Positions 1 through 9,159 of a stretch of DNA of 64,000 nt are shown piece after piece (positions within the stretch are counted from its first letter, which is position 1; every line of letters begins with the position of its first letter). Origin of the DNA: Vibrio sp. 99-70-13A1 (lineage in GTDB: Bacteria > Pseudomonadota > Gammaproteobacteria > Enterobacterales > Vibrionaceae); the NCBI RefSeq assembly GCF_013114625.1, contig NZ_VTXD01000014.1, positions 62,001 to 126,000 of the forward strand, read 5' to 3'. The notes below the pieces were generated by a model. It did not search any database. It was given only the letters and a program-made list of their open reading frames with translations, and was not told the origin of the DNA. The translations under genes were made by a program, and so were the position numbers.

Positions 1-1206
1 GCTACTGTTGTATTGGCTTTAGTCTTATACCCATATGTTTATTTACTGTGTCGTGCAGCATTTATGGAACAAAATGTTTCTTTATTGCAATCTGCTCGAC
101 TGTTGAAGTGTTCTCCTTGGGAAAGTTTTCGTCGAATATCCTTACCGTTAGTTCGACCGTCCATCGCAGTTGGCTTGTCTCTCGTCGCCATGGAAACCAT
201 TGGTGATTTTGGTACTGTCAGCTACTTTGCTGTTAATACGCTTACCACCGCAGTTTATGACACTTGGCTTGGTTACTCTAACCTGAATGCCGCTGCTAAA
301 ATATCCGCAATCATGCTGTTAATTGTTATTTTTTTACTGAGTGCTGAACGTTATAGCCGCAGAAAACAGAAATTATTTCAAAATCAATTTAGCAGTAATG
401 AAGACTTTCGATATGTCTTAACTGGCTGGAAAAAGTGGTTAGCACTATTCTGGTGTTGGGGGCTTGTCGGTATCGCATTCATTTTACCGCTGATGCAACT
501 TTGTATTTATTCATATAAATACTTTGCACAAAGTTGGACGACCGAATTTAGAGACTATGCTTTAAATAGTTTATATGTCTCTGTAAGCGCAGCTGTTATC
601 GGTGTAATCGTCGCTTTAATTGTGAACTTCTATCATCGTGTGAGCCCAAGCAAATTGAGTGCTAGTTTCATGAGGTTCTCATCATTAGGTTATGCCGTGC
701 CAGGAACAGTGCTTGCGATTGGGGTAATGGTCTCGGTTATTTTCCTTGATCATAAAGTGAATGATGTTGCAAAAGCTATGGAATGGGGCAGACCGGGATT
801 ACTTTTTTCAGGGTCTATGTTTGCGCTTATCTTTGCTCTTGTGGTGCGCTTTTCTGCTGTGGCTATTGGTAGTATTGAAAGTAGTTTAAGTAAAGTTTCT
901 CCATCTTTAGATATGGCATCTAAAACGATGGGATGTAATACCAACCAGATGCTATGGAGAGTTCACTTTCCGTTGATCAAACGTGGTGCATTAATCGCGG
1001 CACTTCTAGTGTTTATTGAGTCGATGAAAGAACTCAATGCAGCGCTGTTATTACGACCATTTAATTTTGAAACATTAGCAACCTATGTCTACAACTACGC
1101 ATCTGATGAGCATTTAGAGTTGGCAGCAATGCCTGCAGTATTACTCGTTTTAGTTGGTTTAATCCCTTTAGTCATCGTTAATCGTTCCTTGGAGCAGAAA
1201 CACTAA
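1..1206 (+). CDS. Iron(III)-type ABC transporter permease (FbpB-like), 5' end outside window
   Basis: Inner-membrane permease of an Fe(III)/2-aminoethylphosphonate-type ABC importer. The reading frame is open from base 1, so the true start lies upstream; 401 residues are visible. Two repeats of the binding-protein-dependent permease fold can be seen, each with an EAA-type cytoplasmic loop that contacts the ATPase: one near residue 35 (LLKCSPWESFRRISLPL) and one near residue 310 (ASKTMGCNTNQMLWRVHFPL). Hydrophobic membrane segments lie between them. The stop codon overlaps the start of the next ATPase gene (TAATG), so the two are translationally coupled. The substrate is inferred from the family; the binding protein is not in view. 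Confidence 0.85.
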   Translation, partial: ATVVLALVLYPYVYLLCRAAFMEQNVSLLQSARLLKCSPWESFRRISLPLVRPSIAVGLSLVAMETIGDFGTVSYFAVNTLTTAVYDTWLGYSNLNAAAKISAIMLLIVIFLLSAERYSRRKQKLFQNQFSSNEDFRYVLTGWKKWLALFWCWGLVGIAFILPLMQLCIYSYKYFAQSWTTEFRDYALNSLYVSVSAAVIGVIVALIVNFYHRVSPSKLSASFMRFSSLGYAVPGTVLAIGVMVSVIFLDHKVNDVAKAMEWGRPGLLFSGSMFALIFALVVRFSAVAIGSIESSLSKVSPSLDMASKTMGCNTNQMLWRVHFPLIKRGALIAALLVFIESMKELNAALLLRPFNFETLATYVYNYASDEHLELAAMPAVLLVLVGLIPLVIVNRSLEQKH

Positions 1207-2234
1207 TGAGCTGTGCATTATCAATAAAAAATCTGACTTGTCAGTATGAGTCTCAAACAGTTCTAGAATCGTTGTCACTTGAAGTTGAACATGGTGAAAT
1301 TGTTTGTCTGTTAGGTGCAAGTGGTTGCGGTAAAACGACCCTTCTAAAAGCAATTGCAGGGCTATTACCATTAACTAGTGGAGTGATGAACCTTAATTGC
1401 CAAACGATTGATGACGGTAAGCATTGGTTACCACCAGAACAACGTAATATTGGTATGATTTTCCAAGATTATGCGCTTTTTCCGCACTTAACCGTGTTTG
1501 AAAATGTAGCTTTTGGCTTACGAAAAGAAAGTGAGCAATCAAAGAAAGATAAGGTTCAAGAGATGCTTGAGCTTGTTCATCTTGACGGTTTTGGAGATAG
1601 GTACCCGCATCAATTGTCAGGTGGTCAGCAGCAGCGTGTTGCGATTGCTCGGTCACTCGCTTATAAGCCAGACTTACTCTTGTTGGACGAACCGTTTTCA
1701 AATATTGATACTCAAGTTCGTCATGAATTGATTTCTGAAATTCGTAAGATTTTTAAGAAACAAGGTGTGACAGCCATTTTTGTTACTCACAGCCGTGAAG
1801 AAGCATTTGCCTTCGCGGATAAAATGGCAGTAATGAACTATGGTGTGATTGAGCAATATGGTTCGGCGTCAGAGTTGTATTACCAGCCATCCAGTAAATT
1901 TGTCGCTGACTTCCTTGGTGGTGGCAGTTACCTAAAAGCTAAACGAGTTTCAGAGCAAGAGTTCGAAACCGATTTAGGGGTAATAGAGGCAAAACCTCAA
2001 ACAGAAATAGGTTTAGAGGCTTATTGTGAGTTATTGCTAAGACCTCAGCACATTCAGGTGACATCTGGTACTGAAAGTACTATTTCGGTTCTAGAGCAGC
2101 AGTTTATGGGTGACCATTGCCGTTATGTGATAGAAGCTAATGGACAAAAATTATTAGCGACTTCTGCAGAGGCGTTAGAAGTGGGGCAGCCTGTAGCGGT
2201 AAAAGTGGACACTCACGGAGTGCTTGCCTTTTAA
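1206..2234 (+). CDS. Iron(III)-type ABC transporter ATP-binding protein (FbpC-like)
   Basis: Cytoplasmic ATPase of the importer encoded just upstream. Walker A GASGCGKTT is at residues 37-45, followed by the Q-loop (FQDYALFPH), the ABC signature LSGGQQQR, Walker B LLLLDEPF and the switch His in FVTHSREEA. The 342-residue length includes a C-terminal TOBE-like regulatory domain of about 110 residues, typical of the FbpC/PotA class. The start overlaps the stop of the permease gene by one base. The iron specificity is inferred from family resemblance and from the matching location of such a pair in Vibrio cholerae. Confidence 0.88.
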   Translation: MSCALSIKNLTCQYESQTVLESLSLEVEHGEIVCLLGASGCGKTTLLKAIAGLLPLTSGVMNLNCQTIDDGKHWLPPEQRNIGMIFQDYALFPHLTVFENVAFGLRKESEQSKKDKVQEMLELVHLDGFGDRYPHQLSGGQQQRVAIARSLAYKPDLLLLDEPFSNIDTQVRHELISEIRKIFKKQGVTAIFVTHSREEAFAFADKMAVMNYGVIEQYGSASELYYQPSSKFVADFLGGGSYLKAKRVSEQEFETDLGVIEAKPQTEIGLEAYCELLLRPQHIQVTSGTESTISVLEQQFMGDHCRYVIEANGQKLLATSAEALEVGQPVAVKVDTHGVLAF

Positions 2235-2237
2235 ATG

Positions 2238-2286
2238 AAAAAAGCCCGAAACCATGAACACTCTGGATATGTCATGGGCTTCGGGC
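2238..2286 (-). terminator. Intrinsic terminator after the phosphohexomutase gene
   Basis: Read on the minus strand, a stem built from GCCCGAAGCCCATGA and TCATGGTTTCGGGC is followed by six T. It lies 70 bases past the stop of the minus-strand phosphohexomutase gene and would end the chitin-utilisation transcript. Confidence 0.8.
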
Positions 2287-2356
2287 AAGATTGGTTCTTC
2301 TTTGGTGCCTCAAAAGAGGGCTGAGAGTTTCCTACCAGTACTTAATATAGAAGTAC

Positions 2357-3769
2357 TTAAAGTGATAGGAATTCTTTAACCTGCAGAAGAACTCGCTCGG
2401 CAGTTTCTTGGTTTTCCATTTCAGCAAAAATTCTTAAAAGTGGTTCTGTACCTGAGAATCGAGCAATGACCCATCCTCCATTTTTAAAGTACACTTTAGC
2501 CCCATCTTCATAGCTGACTTTTTCAATCTCATATTCAAACTCTGGCAATTGCTTCTCTACGTAAATTCTGGTGTAAAGCTGCTCTTTTTGAGAGGGTTTG
2601 AACGTACAATCTCCTTCTGCGGTATAGGCATAGCCATACTTTGAATAGATTTCATCAAGCATTTCAGAGAGTTTTTTACCTGTTACGCTGATCATTTCAA
2701 CAAGTAGGCTTGATGCAAACACCCCATCTTTACCTTTGATATGACCACGTATGGTAAGTCCGCCTGAACTTTCGCCACCAAGTAGGGAATCATCTGCTTC
2801 CATTTGAGAACTGATGTGCTTAAAGCCTACTGGTACCTCAAAGCTTTTTTCACCATGATCCGCGGCCACTTTATCTAGTAGGTGTGTGGTTGCGATATTT
2901 CGAACAACAGAACCTTTCCAGCCTTTGTATTCAAGTAAGTAGTAATAGAGCAGTAGCAGTACTTCATTTGGGTGAATGAAATTACCTTTTTCATCGATGA
3001 TTCCAAGGCGGTCAGCATCACCATCTGTACCAATACCAATGTCATAGCCTTCAGCTGCGACAAGGTGTTTCAGTCGATATAGAGTGGATGCGTTTGGTGA
3101 TGGCATTAAACCACCAAAGTCTGGGTTTTTGCCATCGTTGATCACATCAACATCACAGCGACCATTGATCAGAACTGTCTGAAGCGCATTTTTTGCCACA
3201 CCAAACATAGGGTCTATGAGTACGCGTAGGTTCGCTCGTTTAATCGCGTCAATGTCGATAAAGTTAATGATTGAATCGACAAATTCATTCATTGGGTTGA
3301 TCACTTGAATGGTTTTATCATTCAGCGCTTGTTCAAAATCGACCCGAACTACATCTTCTGGAGTAAGGTTTGCTATCTGTAGTTCAATCTTTTCTGTGAT
3401 AATTTCATCCGCATCACGCCCACCTTCAATGAAAATTTTGATGCCGTTGTAGTCTGCTGGGTTATGGGAAGCGGTTATACATGCTGAGTAAATGCATCCC
3501 ATTTCTTTTGCTTGAAACATTACGATTGGCGTAGGCACGAACTTATCAATAAAGCTGACTGGTATTTCATTTGCTGCGAGTACTTCAGCAAACCAGCAAG
3601 CGGCTTTATCAGATAAAAAACGGCGATCGTAGCCAATAACGAATCCGTTCTTAGCTGCATTTTCATTATTGATGATGTTCGAAAGAGCTTGAGCAACCAA
3701 ACGTACGTTATCACGGGTGAATTCTTCACCGATGAATGCACGCCAGCCGCCAGTACCAAATTTGATCAT
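2357..3769 (-). CDS. Phosphoglucomutase/phosphomannomutase family protein of the chitin cluster
   Basis: Alpha-D-phosphohexomutase of 470 residues. The phosphoserine loop TASHNP places the catalytic Ser at residue 101; the metal loop is GTDGDADR, the sugar-binding loop GGESSGG and the phosphate-binding loop [12 protein letters not shown], so all four family signatures are intact. It is the last gene of the minus-strand chitin cluster, 70 bases after chitobiose phosphorylase. The likely job, inferred from context, is to turn the GlcNAc-1-phosphate made by that enzyme into GlcNAc-6-phosphate. A separate glmM is present at 42061, so this is not the essential phosphoglucosamine mutase. A small hairpin (AGCTTCA/TGAAGCT, 3806-3824) lies in the gap before the gene. 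Confidence 0.85.
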   Translation of the reverse strand: MIKFGTGGWRAFIGEEFTRDNVRLVAQALSNIINNENAAKNGFVIGYDRRFLSDKAACWFAEVLAANEIPVSFIDKFVPTPIVMFQAKEMGCIYSACITASHNPADYNGIKIFIEGGRDADEIITEKIELQIANLTPEDVVRVDFEQALNDKTIQVINPMNEFVDSIINFIDIDAIKRANLRVLIDPMFGVAKNALQTVLINGRCDVDVINDGKNPDFGGLMPSPNASTLYRLKHLVAAEGYDIGIGTDGDADRLGIIDEKGNFIHPNEVLLLLYYYLLEYKGWKGSVVRNIATTHLLDKVAADHGEKSFEVPVGFKHISSQMEADDSLLGGESSGGLTIRGHIKGKDGVFASSLLVEMISVTGKKLSEMLDEIYSKYGYAYTAEGDCTFKPSQKEQLYTRIYVEKQLPEFEYEIEKVSYEDGAKVYFKNGGWVIARFSGTEPLLRIFAEMENQETAERVLLQVKEFLSL

Positions 3770-3839
3770 TATAAAATCCTTTTGGATATCACATTTATAA
3801 GTAGCAGCTTCAGTGATTGAAGCTACTGTCGCGTGATAA

Positions 3840-6245
3840 TTAACCTAAAACAACAATCACTTCGTTTACGCTGCCTTCTTCAAGGACAGGAACCGTGCCT
3901 TTTACCGCTTCGCCGTTAACTGTAATGGTTTTAACGCCTTTGCTGACTGAATTTGGGTTTTGAACTGTGATGTTGTAGGTTGCTCCTCGCCATTGACGTG
4001 ATACTTCAAATTCAGGCCAATCAGTCGGGATACAAGGATCAATAGTTAATCCATCAAAGCCTGTTCGAACACCTAGAATGAAGTTCGTAACGGCGAAGTA
4101 AGCCCAACCTGATGTTCCTGTTAACCAAGGGTGGTTAGCGCGGCCATGGTCTTGATGATCTTTACCCATGATGAATTGCACGTAAGAGTAAGGTTCTGCG
4201 TAACGTGTTTCGATCATGTCATTTTGGTTGTAAGGGTTAAGAGCATCGTAGAACTTCATTGCTCGGTCACCACGACCAAGTTTTGCTTCTGCAACCCATG
4301 CCCAAGGGTTTGGATGCGAGAAGATTGCTCCATTTTCTTTTACGCCTTGGTAAACTCGAGTCACGAAACCAATGTCGTCATTCGGTGTAGCGAATGATGG
4401 TGAATTTAGGTGTAAACCGTATTCTGAGAATAAATTCTCGTCTACCGCATCCATTGCCTTTTCGCCACGCTCTTGAGAAACCGCTCCTGAAAGAACGGCA
4501 AGGGTATTTGACTCTAGGTGTACTCGACCTTCTGCTTGTTGAGCAGTACCAATCTTTTCACCATTTTTCGTTAAGCCACGAATGTACCAACCACCTTCAT
4601 CATCCCAGAGGTGTGACTCACAAGCTTCACGAACGTTTGCTGCCATTTCTGTGTATTTTTCAACGTCAGCGGTGTTCTTACGGAACTTAGCTAGGTCTAG
4701 GAACTCTTGAAGTGCCCAGAAATGTAGGAAAGACACCATAGAAGACTCGCCACCACCTAGGTTCAGACAGTCATTCCAGTCTGCTCGAAGGCCTTTACAG
4801 ATTCCTGTTTGACCAACATATTCTGCTGAGAAATTAAGCGCAGCTTTCATATGCTCATAGACGGTCGCTTCACCTGAATCAGCGTAAGGAATCACTTCAT
4901 CGAAGAAGCTATGTTCGCCGGTCTCGACAACATATTTAATGATGGTTGGAACGATCCATAGGTGATCATCTGAACATGTATCATCAATGCCATGAATTTT
5001 GTCATCATCAGATGGTGTAGGTACTACGGTTGGCGATTTAGATGGTTCTACATCCGCTTTCTCTGGATCAAACCAATCAGGATCAAACAGGTGTAAACCG
5101 TAGCCAGCTTTCACTTGTCCACGCAGTAAATCTACAATACGTTTACGAGTCATTTCTGGGTTGGCATGAGGAACTGAAATCGCGTCTTGCGCTGTATCGC
5201 GGTAACCTAATCCAGTACGACCGCCCACTTCAATGAAAGAAGCGAATCGAGACCAAACCACACAGGTTTCAGCTTGGTAAAGCGTCCATGTATTGATCAT
5301 GGTATCCAAACCTTCGTTTGGCGATTTTACTTGGAATTTCTCGCAGCGTTCATTCCAGTGATCTTTAATGCCTTGGAATGCTGCATCAACGTTAGCAAGA
5401 TCTTGGTACTTCTCGCGCAAACGCTCGCCATTGCCTTTACCTATGCCTAGCACATAAGCGAAACGAACTTCTTCACCTGGCTGGATGACAAACTGTTTGT
5501 GCAGAGAACCACAGTGGTTGTAACAGGTTTGAGCACTGTTCGTACATTTGCCTTGTTCAACGGCAATTGGATTTGCTTCATCACGGTACAAGCCTAAGAA
5601 ATTATCACGCTGCCCGTCGTAGCTATCTGGATCAAAAGTAGATGCTAAGTAGTAGAAACCTTCAAAGTCATTAGTGTTGTAGTAAAGATCGTATTCAAGC
5701 ACACCATTTTTGTATTCAGTTCCGGCAGAGTACAAAGACATCTGATGGTTTTGATTATCTGATTGGATATGGCTGAATGAAAACTCAACAAATGAAAAAG
5801 TACTGATTGTACGAGGCTTATCAGTGTTATTTTTAAGCACGACATCCCATACTTCGGCATCTTCACCTTTTGGAATGAATAGCGTTTTAGTTGCAGTAAT
5901 ACCACTGTATTCACACTTGAATTTAGAGTAAGACAAACCATGTCGAACTTCGTAATTAGCTTCGTCCAAGCTTTTAGCCACTGGCTGCCATGAGATTGAC
6001 CAGTAGTCACCCGTTTCGTCATCACGAAGGTAAACATAATGCCCTGGGCGGTCGAATGTACCGTTAGGGCGGAACTTAGTAACACGGTTATATTCAGGTG
6101 AGTTGTAGAATGAATAACCGCCAGCATTATGTGAAATTACAGTACAGAACTTCTCTGTTCCTAAGTAATTGGTCCATGGTGCAGGTACGTCTGGTTGCGT
6201 GATGACGTATTCACGATTATCGTTATCGAAATAGCCGTATTTCAT
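3840..6245 (-). CDS. chbP: N,N'-diacetylchitobiose phosphorylase (GH94)
   Basis: Cytoplasmic enzyme that phosphorolyses (GlcNAc)2 to GlcNAc-1-phosphate and GlcNAc. The start was set at the ATG at 6245 (MKYGYFDN), which has AAGGAT nine bases upstream; this gives 801 residues, the length of the characterised Vibrio enzyme. With this start the second Asp of the ADWNDCLN motif is exactly residue 492, the number known for the general acid of V. proteolyticus chitobiose phosphorylase. Length and composition (aromatic-rich, GHPWLTGTSGWAY near the C-terminus) fit GH94 throughout. No signal peptide is seen. It lies between the GH20 hexosaminidase and the phosphohexomutase in one minus-strand cluster. 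Confidence 0.95.
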   Translation of the reverse strand: MKYGYFDNDNREYVITQPDVPAPWTNYLGTEKFCTVISHNAGGYSFYNSPEYNRVTKFRPNGTFDRPGHYVYLRDDETGDYWSISWQPVAKSLDEANYEVRHGLSYSKFKCEYSGITATKTLFIPKGEDAEVWDVVLKNNTDKPRTISTFSFVEFSFSHIQSDNQNHQMSLYSAGTEYKNGVLEYDLYYNTNDFEGFYYLASTFDPDSYDGQRDNFLGLYRDEANPIAVEQGKCTNSAQTCYNHCGSLHKQFVIQPGEEVRFAYVLGIGKGNGERLREKYQDLANVDAAFQGIKDHWNERCEKFQVKSPNEGLDTMINTWTLYQAETCVVWSRFASFIEVGGRTGLGYRDTAQDAISVPHANPEMTRKRIVDLLRGQVKAGYGLHLFDPDWFDPEKADVEPSKSPTVVPTPSDDDKIHGIDDTCSDDHLWIVPTIIKYVVETGEHSFFDEVIPYADSGEATVYEHMKAALNFSAEYVGQTGICKGLRADWNDCLNLGGGESSMVSFLHFWALQEFLDLAKFRKNTADVEKYTEMAANVREACESHLWDDEGGWYIRGLTKNGEKIGTAQQAEGRVHLESNTLAVLSGAVSQERGEKAMDAVDENLFSEYGLHLNSPSFATPNDDIGFVTRVYQGVKENGAIFSHPNPWAWVAEAKLGRGDRAMKFYDALNPYNQNDMIETRYAEPYSYVQFIMGKDHQDHGRANHPWLTGTSGWAYFAVTNFILGVRTGFDGLTIDPCIPTDWPEFEVSRQWRGATYNITVQNPNSVSKGVKTITVNGEAVKGTVPVLEEGSVNEVIVVLG

Positions 6246-6343
6246 TGTTATATCCTTTTTAACAAACTGCACTTTTTGCAGTTGATCGTACTAATATTGA
6301 TTCTATTGCGCTGTGAGTCGGTAATACCGTCTTCAGCTATCCA

Positions 6344-8260
6344 TTATTTCCAAGGGTTGCGGTATTGAACTTTGAGTCGGTCCAATAGAGGCAAATGCCC
6401 TTTTAATCGTGATAGGTAATTCAACCAATCACGGTTGTTCTTGTAGGTCCAGCAGCCTTCAGCTAGTGCTCCTAAACGTGGATGGATCATGTAATCCATT
6501 CGCTCTTGATTCGTAATGATTTCACACCACAAAGCGCATTGGATTCCACGAATACGCTTTCTTATTGGGTCTGTTTCCGGAATATCTGATAGAGCTTCGT
6601 AGTTATAAGCTTGCTCTAGTGGGATGACAGATGCCCAGTCAACACCAGGTTCTTCAGGAGCATAATCTTGGGTCATGTCTAAGTAAGTGTATTGACCTGG
6701 TTGCAGAACCACATCAAAGCCTTGTCGTGCACAATTCACCGCTGCTTCTTCGCTCAGCCATGAATAAATGATGGTTTCTTTGCTTACCTTGTTTCCATGT
6801 TGAGCTTCTTCCCAGCCCACCATGCGCTTACCAAGCTGTTTTAGCTTATCTTCGGCATAACGGAATAAGTGACCTTGAAGATCTTTGCTTTCTTGGTAGC
6901 CATGCTTTCTCATGACTGATTGCGCTGCTGGGCTTTCGCCCCATACGCCATGAGGCACTTCATCTGCGCCCATATGGATAAGTTCGCTAGGGAAAAGAGT
7001 GGATACTTCTTCAATAACGGTATCAAGGAATTGGTATGTACCCTCTAGACCTGGATTTAGGACGTTATCGGTATAGTGTTGAATACTCTTGTATTGAGTG
7101 CTATCTGCATTTTCAACCAGCATGTGTGGCAGAGATTTGATGGCTGCACGGCAGTGACCTGGAATATCAATTTCAGGAATAATGGTAATGCCTCGCTGAT
7201 CTGCAAAAGCAATGACATCTTTGATTTCTTCTTGAGTGTAAAAGCCGCCGTAGGTTTCAGATAAATGCGTATATTGAGGTTCAATCGCATGCTTGATGCC
7301 GCGCCATGCGCCAATTTCAGTCAACTCCGGCAGAGCTTTGATCTCAATCCTCCAACCTTCGTCATCGGTAAGGTGCCAATGAAAAACATTGAATTTGTAG
7401 TACGCAAGTTGGTTAATTAGGCGCTTTACTTGATCTACAGAGTGAAAGTGTCTCGCGCAATCGAGCATCATCCCACGATATTTAAATCTAGGTTCATCAA
7501 CTACTTTGCAGTTGGGGATTGAGAAGCTTGAATTGCTTTTAACTTCGATTAATTGTATGAAACTTGCAACTGCATGAATAAAACCAGATTGGCTTCCTGA
7601 CTCTATAGAAACACCGTCAGTGTTGACCGAAAGTTTGTATTCGCCGTCATCCAAAATTGGGTTACTTGCAAAAGTAATAGAACCAGATGCTGATTCACTA
7701 ACTTGTAAACCAAAACAGTCCTTTAGCTCTTGTGTAAGCCAAGTGACCGCATTTTTTGCTAGTGTGGTTTTAACTAATAAGCCCGAAGCAGGAGTTAAGC
7801 TAAAAGATCCTGATTGTTGTGTTAAAGAGTTTGGCTGTGGAATTATTGCTATCTGAGCTCTTTCTACATCTTCAATAGTGCTGCGCTCCCGATATGGAGA
7901 AGCTAGAACAATTGGTGAAATAGTGATCGGCAGTATCTGCATTTCACCATTAGAGTGAGATTGGATAAACGCTTCGTTTAAACCATCAGAATAAAATCTG
8001 AATGGTGCACTTTGGATACTAAATTCAAAATAGAAATGATTGTTCGCTTTAAGCTGAGTCGTATTTGGCGTAAAAGAGCAAAAACTTCCTACTTGTTTGA
8101 GAGTGCCTTGAGAAAGGCTTTCTGGAAGAATGAAACGATCGAAAGCGAAATGCAGTGACCAATCAGTCACATCAATATCACTTAAGTTGTGCACAGTTAA
8201 ACCAAAGCGGCACGTTTGCTTTTGTTCAGATAAAACAGCTAATTCGATGCGGTAAGTCAT
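6344..8260 (-). CDS. Cytoplasmic beta-N-acetylhexosaminidase (GH20)
   Basis: Exo-enzyme that releases GlcNAc from the non-reducing end of chitooligosaccharides. The GH20 catalytic domain shows HWHLTDDEGW and the catalytic Asp-Glu pair at residues 433-434 in HMGADEVPHG. About 150 N-terminal residues form a beta-rich region and a GH20b-like domain (IIPQPNSLTQQSGSFSL). There is no signal peptide, so it acts in the cytoplasm on imported oligosaccharides. The start ATG at 8260 has a strong AAGGAAGG site. It lies between the glucosamine kinase gene (21-base gap) and chitobiose phosphorylase. The total length of 638 residues matches Vibrio cytosolic homologues. Confidence 0.92.
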   Translation of the reverse strand: MTYRIELAVLSEQKQTCRFGLTVHNLSDIDVTDWSLHFAFDRFILPESLSQGTLKQVGSFCSFTPNTTQLKANNHFYFEFSIQSAPFRFYSDGLNEAFIQSHSNGEMQILPITISPIVLASPYRERSTIEDVERAQIAIIPQPNSLTQQSGSFSLTPASGLLVKTTLAKNAVTWLTQELKDCFGLQVSESASGSITFASNPILDDGEYKLSVNTDGVSIESGSQSGFIHAVASFIQLIEVKSNSSFSIPNCKVVDEPRFKYRGMMLDCARHFHSVDQVKRLINQLAYYKFNVFHWHLTDDEGWRIEIKALPELTEIGAWRGIKHAIEPQYTHLSETYGGFYTQEEIKDVIAFADQRGITIIPEIDIPGHCRAAIKSLPHMLVENADSTQYKSIQHYTDNVLNPGLEGTYQFLDTVIEEVSTLFPSELIHMGADEVPHGVWGESPAAQSVMRKHGYQESKDLQGHLFRYAEDKLKQLGKRMVGWEEAQHGNKVSKETIIYSWLSEEAAVNCARQGFDVVLQPGQYTYLDMTQDYAPEEPGVDWASVIPLEQAYNYEALSDIPETDPIRKRIRGIQCALWCEIITNQERMDYMIHPRLGALAEGCWTYKNNRDWLNYLSRLKGHLPLLDRLKVQYRNPWK

Positions 8261-8281
8261 AATCCTTCCTTGTATAGCTTG

Positions 8282-9157
8282 TTAATACAAGTTGTGTTCG
8301 GGTTTGCCGGCAAACATCAATGCGCCTTCAATGGCGTCAAATTGAGGTTGTACAATCCATTGCTGAATGGGAGGAGATAACCAATTTAGAATACGTTCAG
8401 CGATACTGCCCATCAGGCACACTTTTTGTGCTCCCTTTCGGTGTAAGGCTAGGATAAACATTTCAATGTCAGCGGCAGTTTGTTTTAGCATTTCAATAGC
8501 CAGTTCATCACCTTCATTCGCTAATTGGAAAATGATAGGGGAGAACTGTCCGTAGTCTTTTGGAATGGCAGTTTTAGACCAAGCAACAATCTCATCAATA
8601 TCGTTATTGAAGTGATTCATAACATGTAATGAAAGAGCTGTTTTTCCACGAATTCCGTCTTCAGCCAGTAGTACTTGCTGGATAAGGCGAAGCCCCATCA
8701 CAGCGCCACCACCTTGATCTGATATTGGGAACTCACGCCCACCAACAACATGTTGTGTCTTACCTTGAAGATAAATTCCGCAAGAGCCTGTCCCACCGAT
8801 CATAATGGCGCCATCGTCACCATTATGTGCGCCGATACATGCGCCATAAGCATCCGTATTAAGAGTAATACTCGCGAATGGGTGATCTAACTTCATAAAA
8901 TCAATCCATGCAGACTTTTGCTCAGCACCAGCAAGAGCAAGACCGACATGCATATTAGAAAAATCACTCAGCGTGAGCCCACCTTGCGTAGCTGCATCAG
9001 TAATGGCTGATGTTAAAGATGCCATCGCAACTTCAACACCTAGCAAAATATTGGCACTGCCACTTTTTGCTTCACCAATAAATGTTCCCTTGCTGTCTCT
9101 GATTCGAGCTCGGCACGATGTACCACCGCCATCAATTCCTACATAGTAAAGAGTCAT
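8282..9157 (-). CDS. gspK: Glucosamine-specific kinase (BadF/BadG ATPase family)
   Basis: ATP-dependent sugar kinase of the actin-like ATPase fold. The N-terminal phosphate-1 motif is GIDGGGTSCRARI, followed by NTDAYGACIGAHNGD and the GGTGSCGIYL motif near residue 120. It is 291 residues long, close to the 294 of V. cholerae GspK, which phosphorylates glucosamine to GlcN-6-phosphate. Only two bases separate it from the GH9 glucosaminidase gene upstream, which would supply free glucosamine. N-acetylglucosamine kinase activity cannot be excluded from sequence; the gene name rests on family resemblance and gene order. Confidence 0.85.
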   Translation of the reverse strand: MTLYYVGIDGGGTSCRARIRDSKGTFIGEAKSGSANILLGVEVAMASLTSAITDAATQGGLTLSDFSNMHVGLALAGAEQKSAWIDFMKLDHPFASITLNTDAYGACIGAHNGDDGAIMIGGTGSCGIYLQGKTQHVVGGREFPISDQGGGAVMGLRLIQQVLLAEDGIRGKTALSLHVMNHFNNDIDEIVAWSKTAIPKDYGQFSPIIFQLANEGDELAIEMLKQTAADIEMFILALHRKGAQKVCLMGSIAERILNWLSPPIQQWIVQPQFDAIEGALMFAGKPEHNLY

Positions 9158-9159
9158 GG

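Noticed and set aside
8367..8555. Plus-strand frame within gspK
   Set aside because: It lies wholly inside the well-supported kinase gene on the other strand and has no ribosome site.
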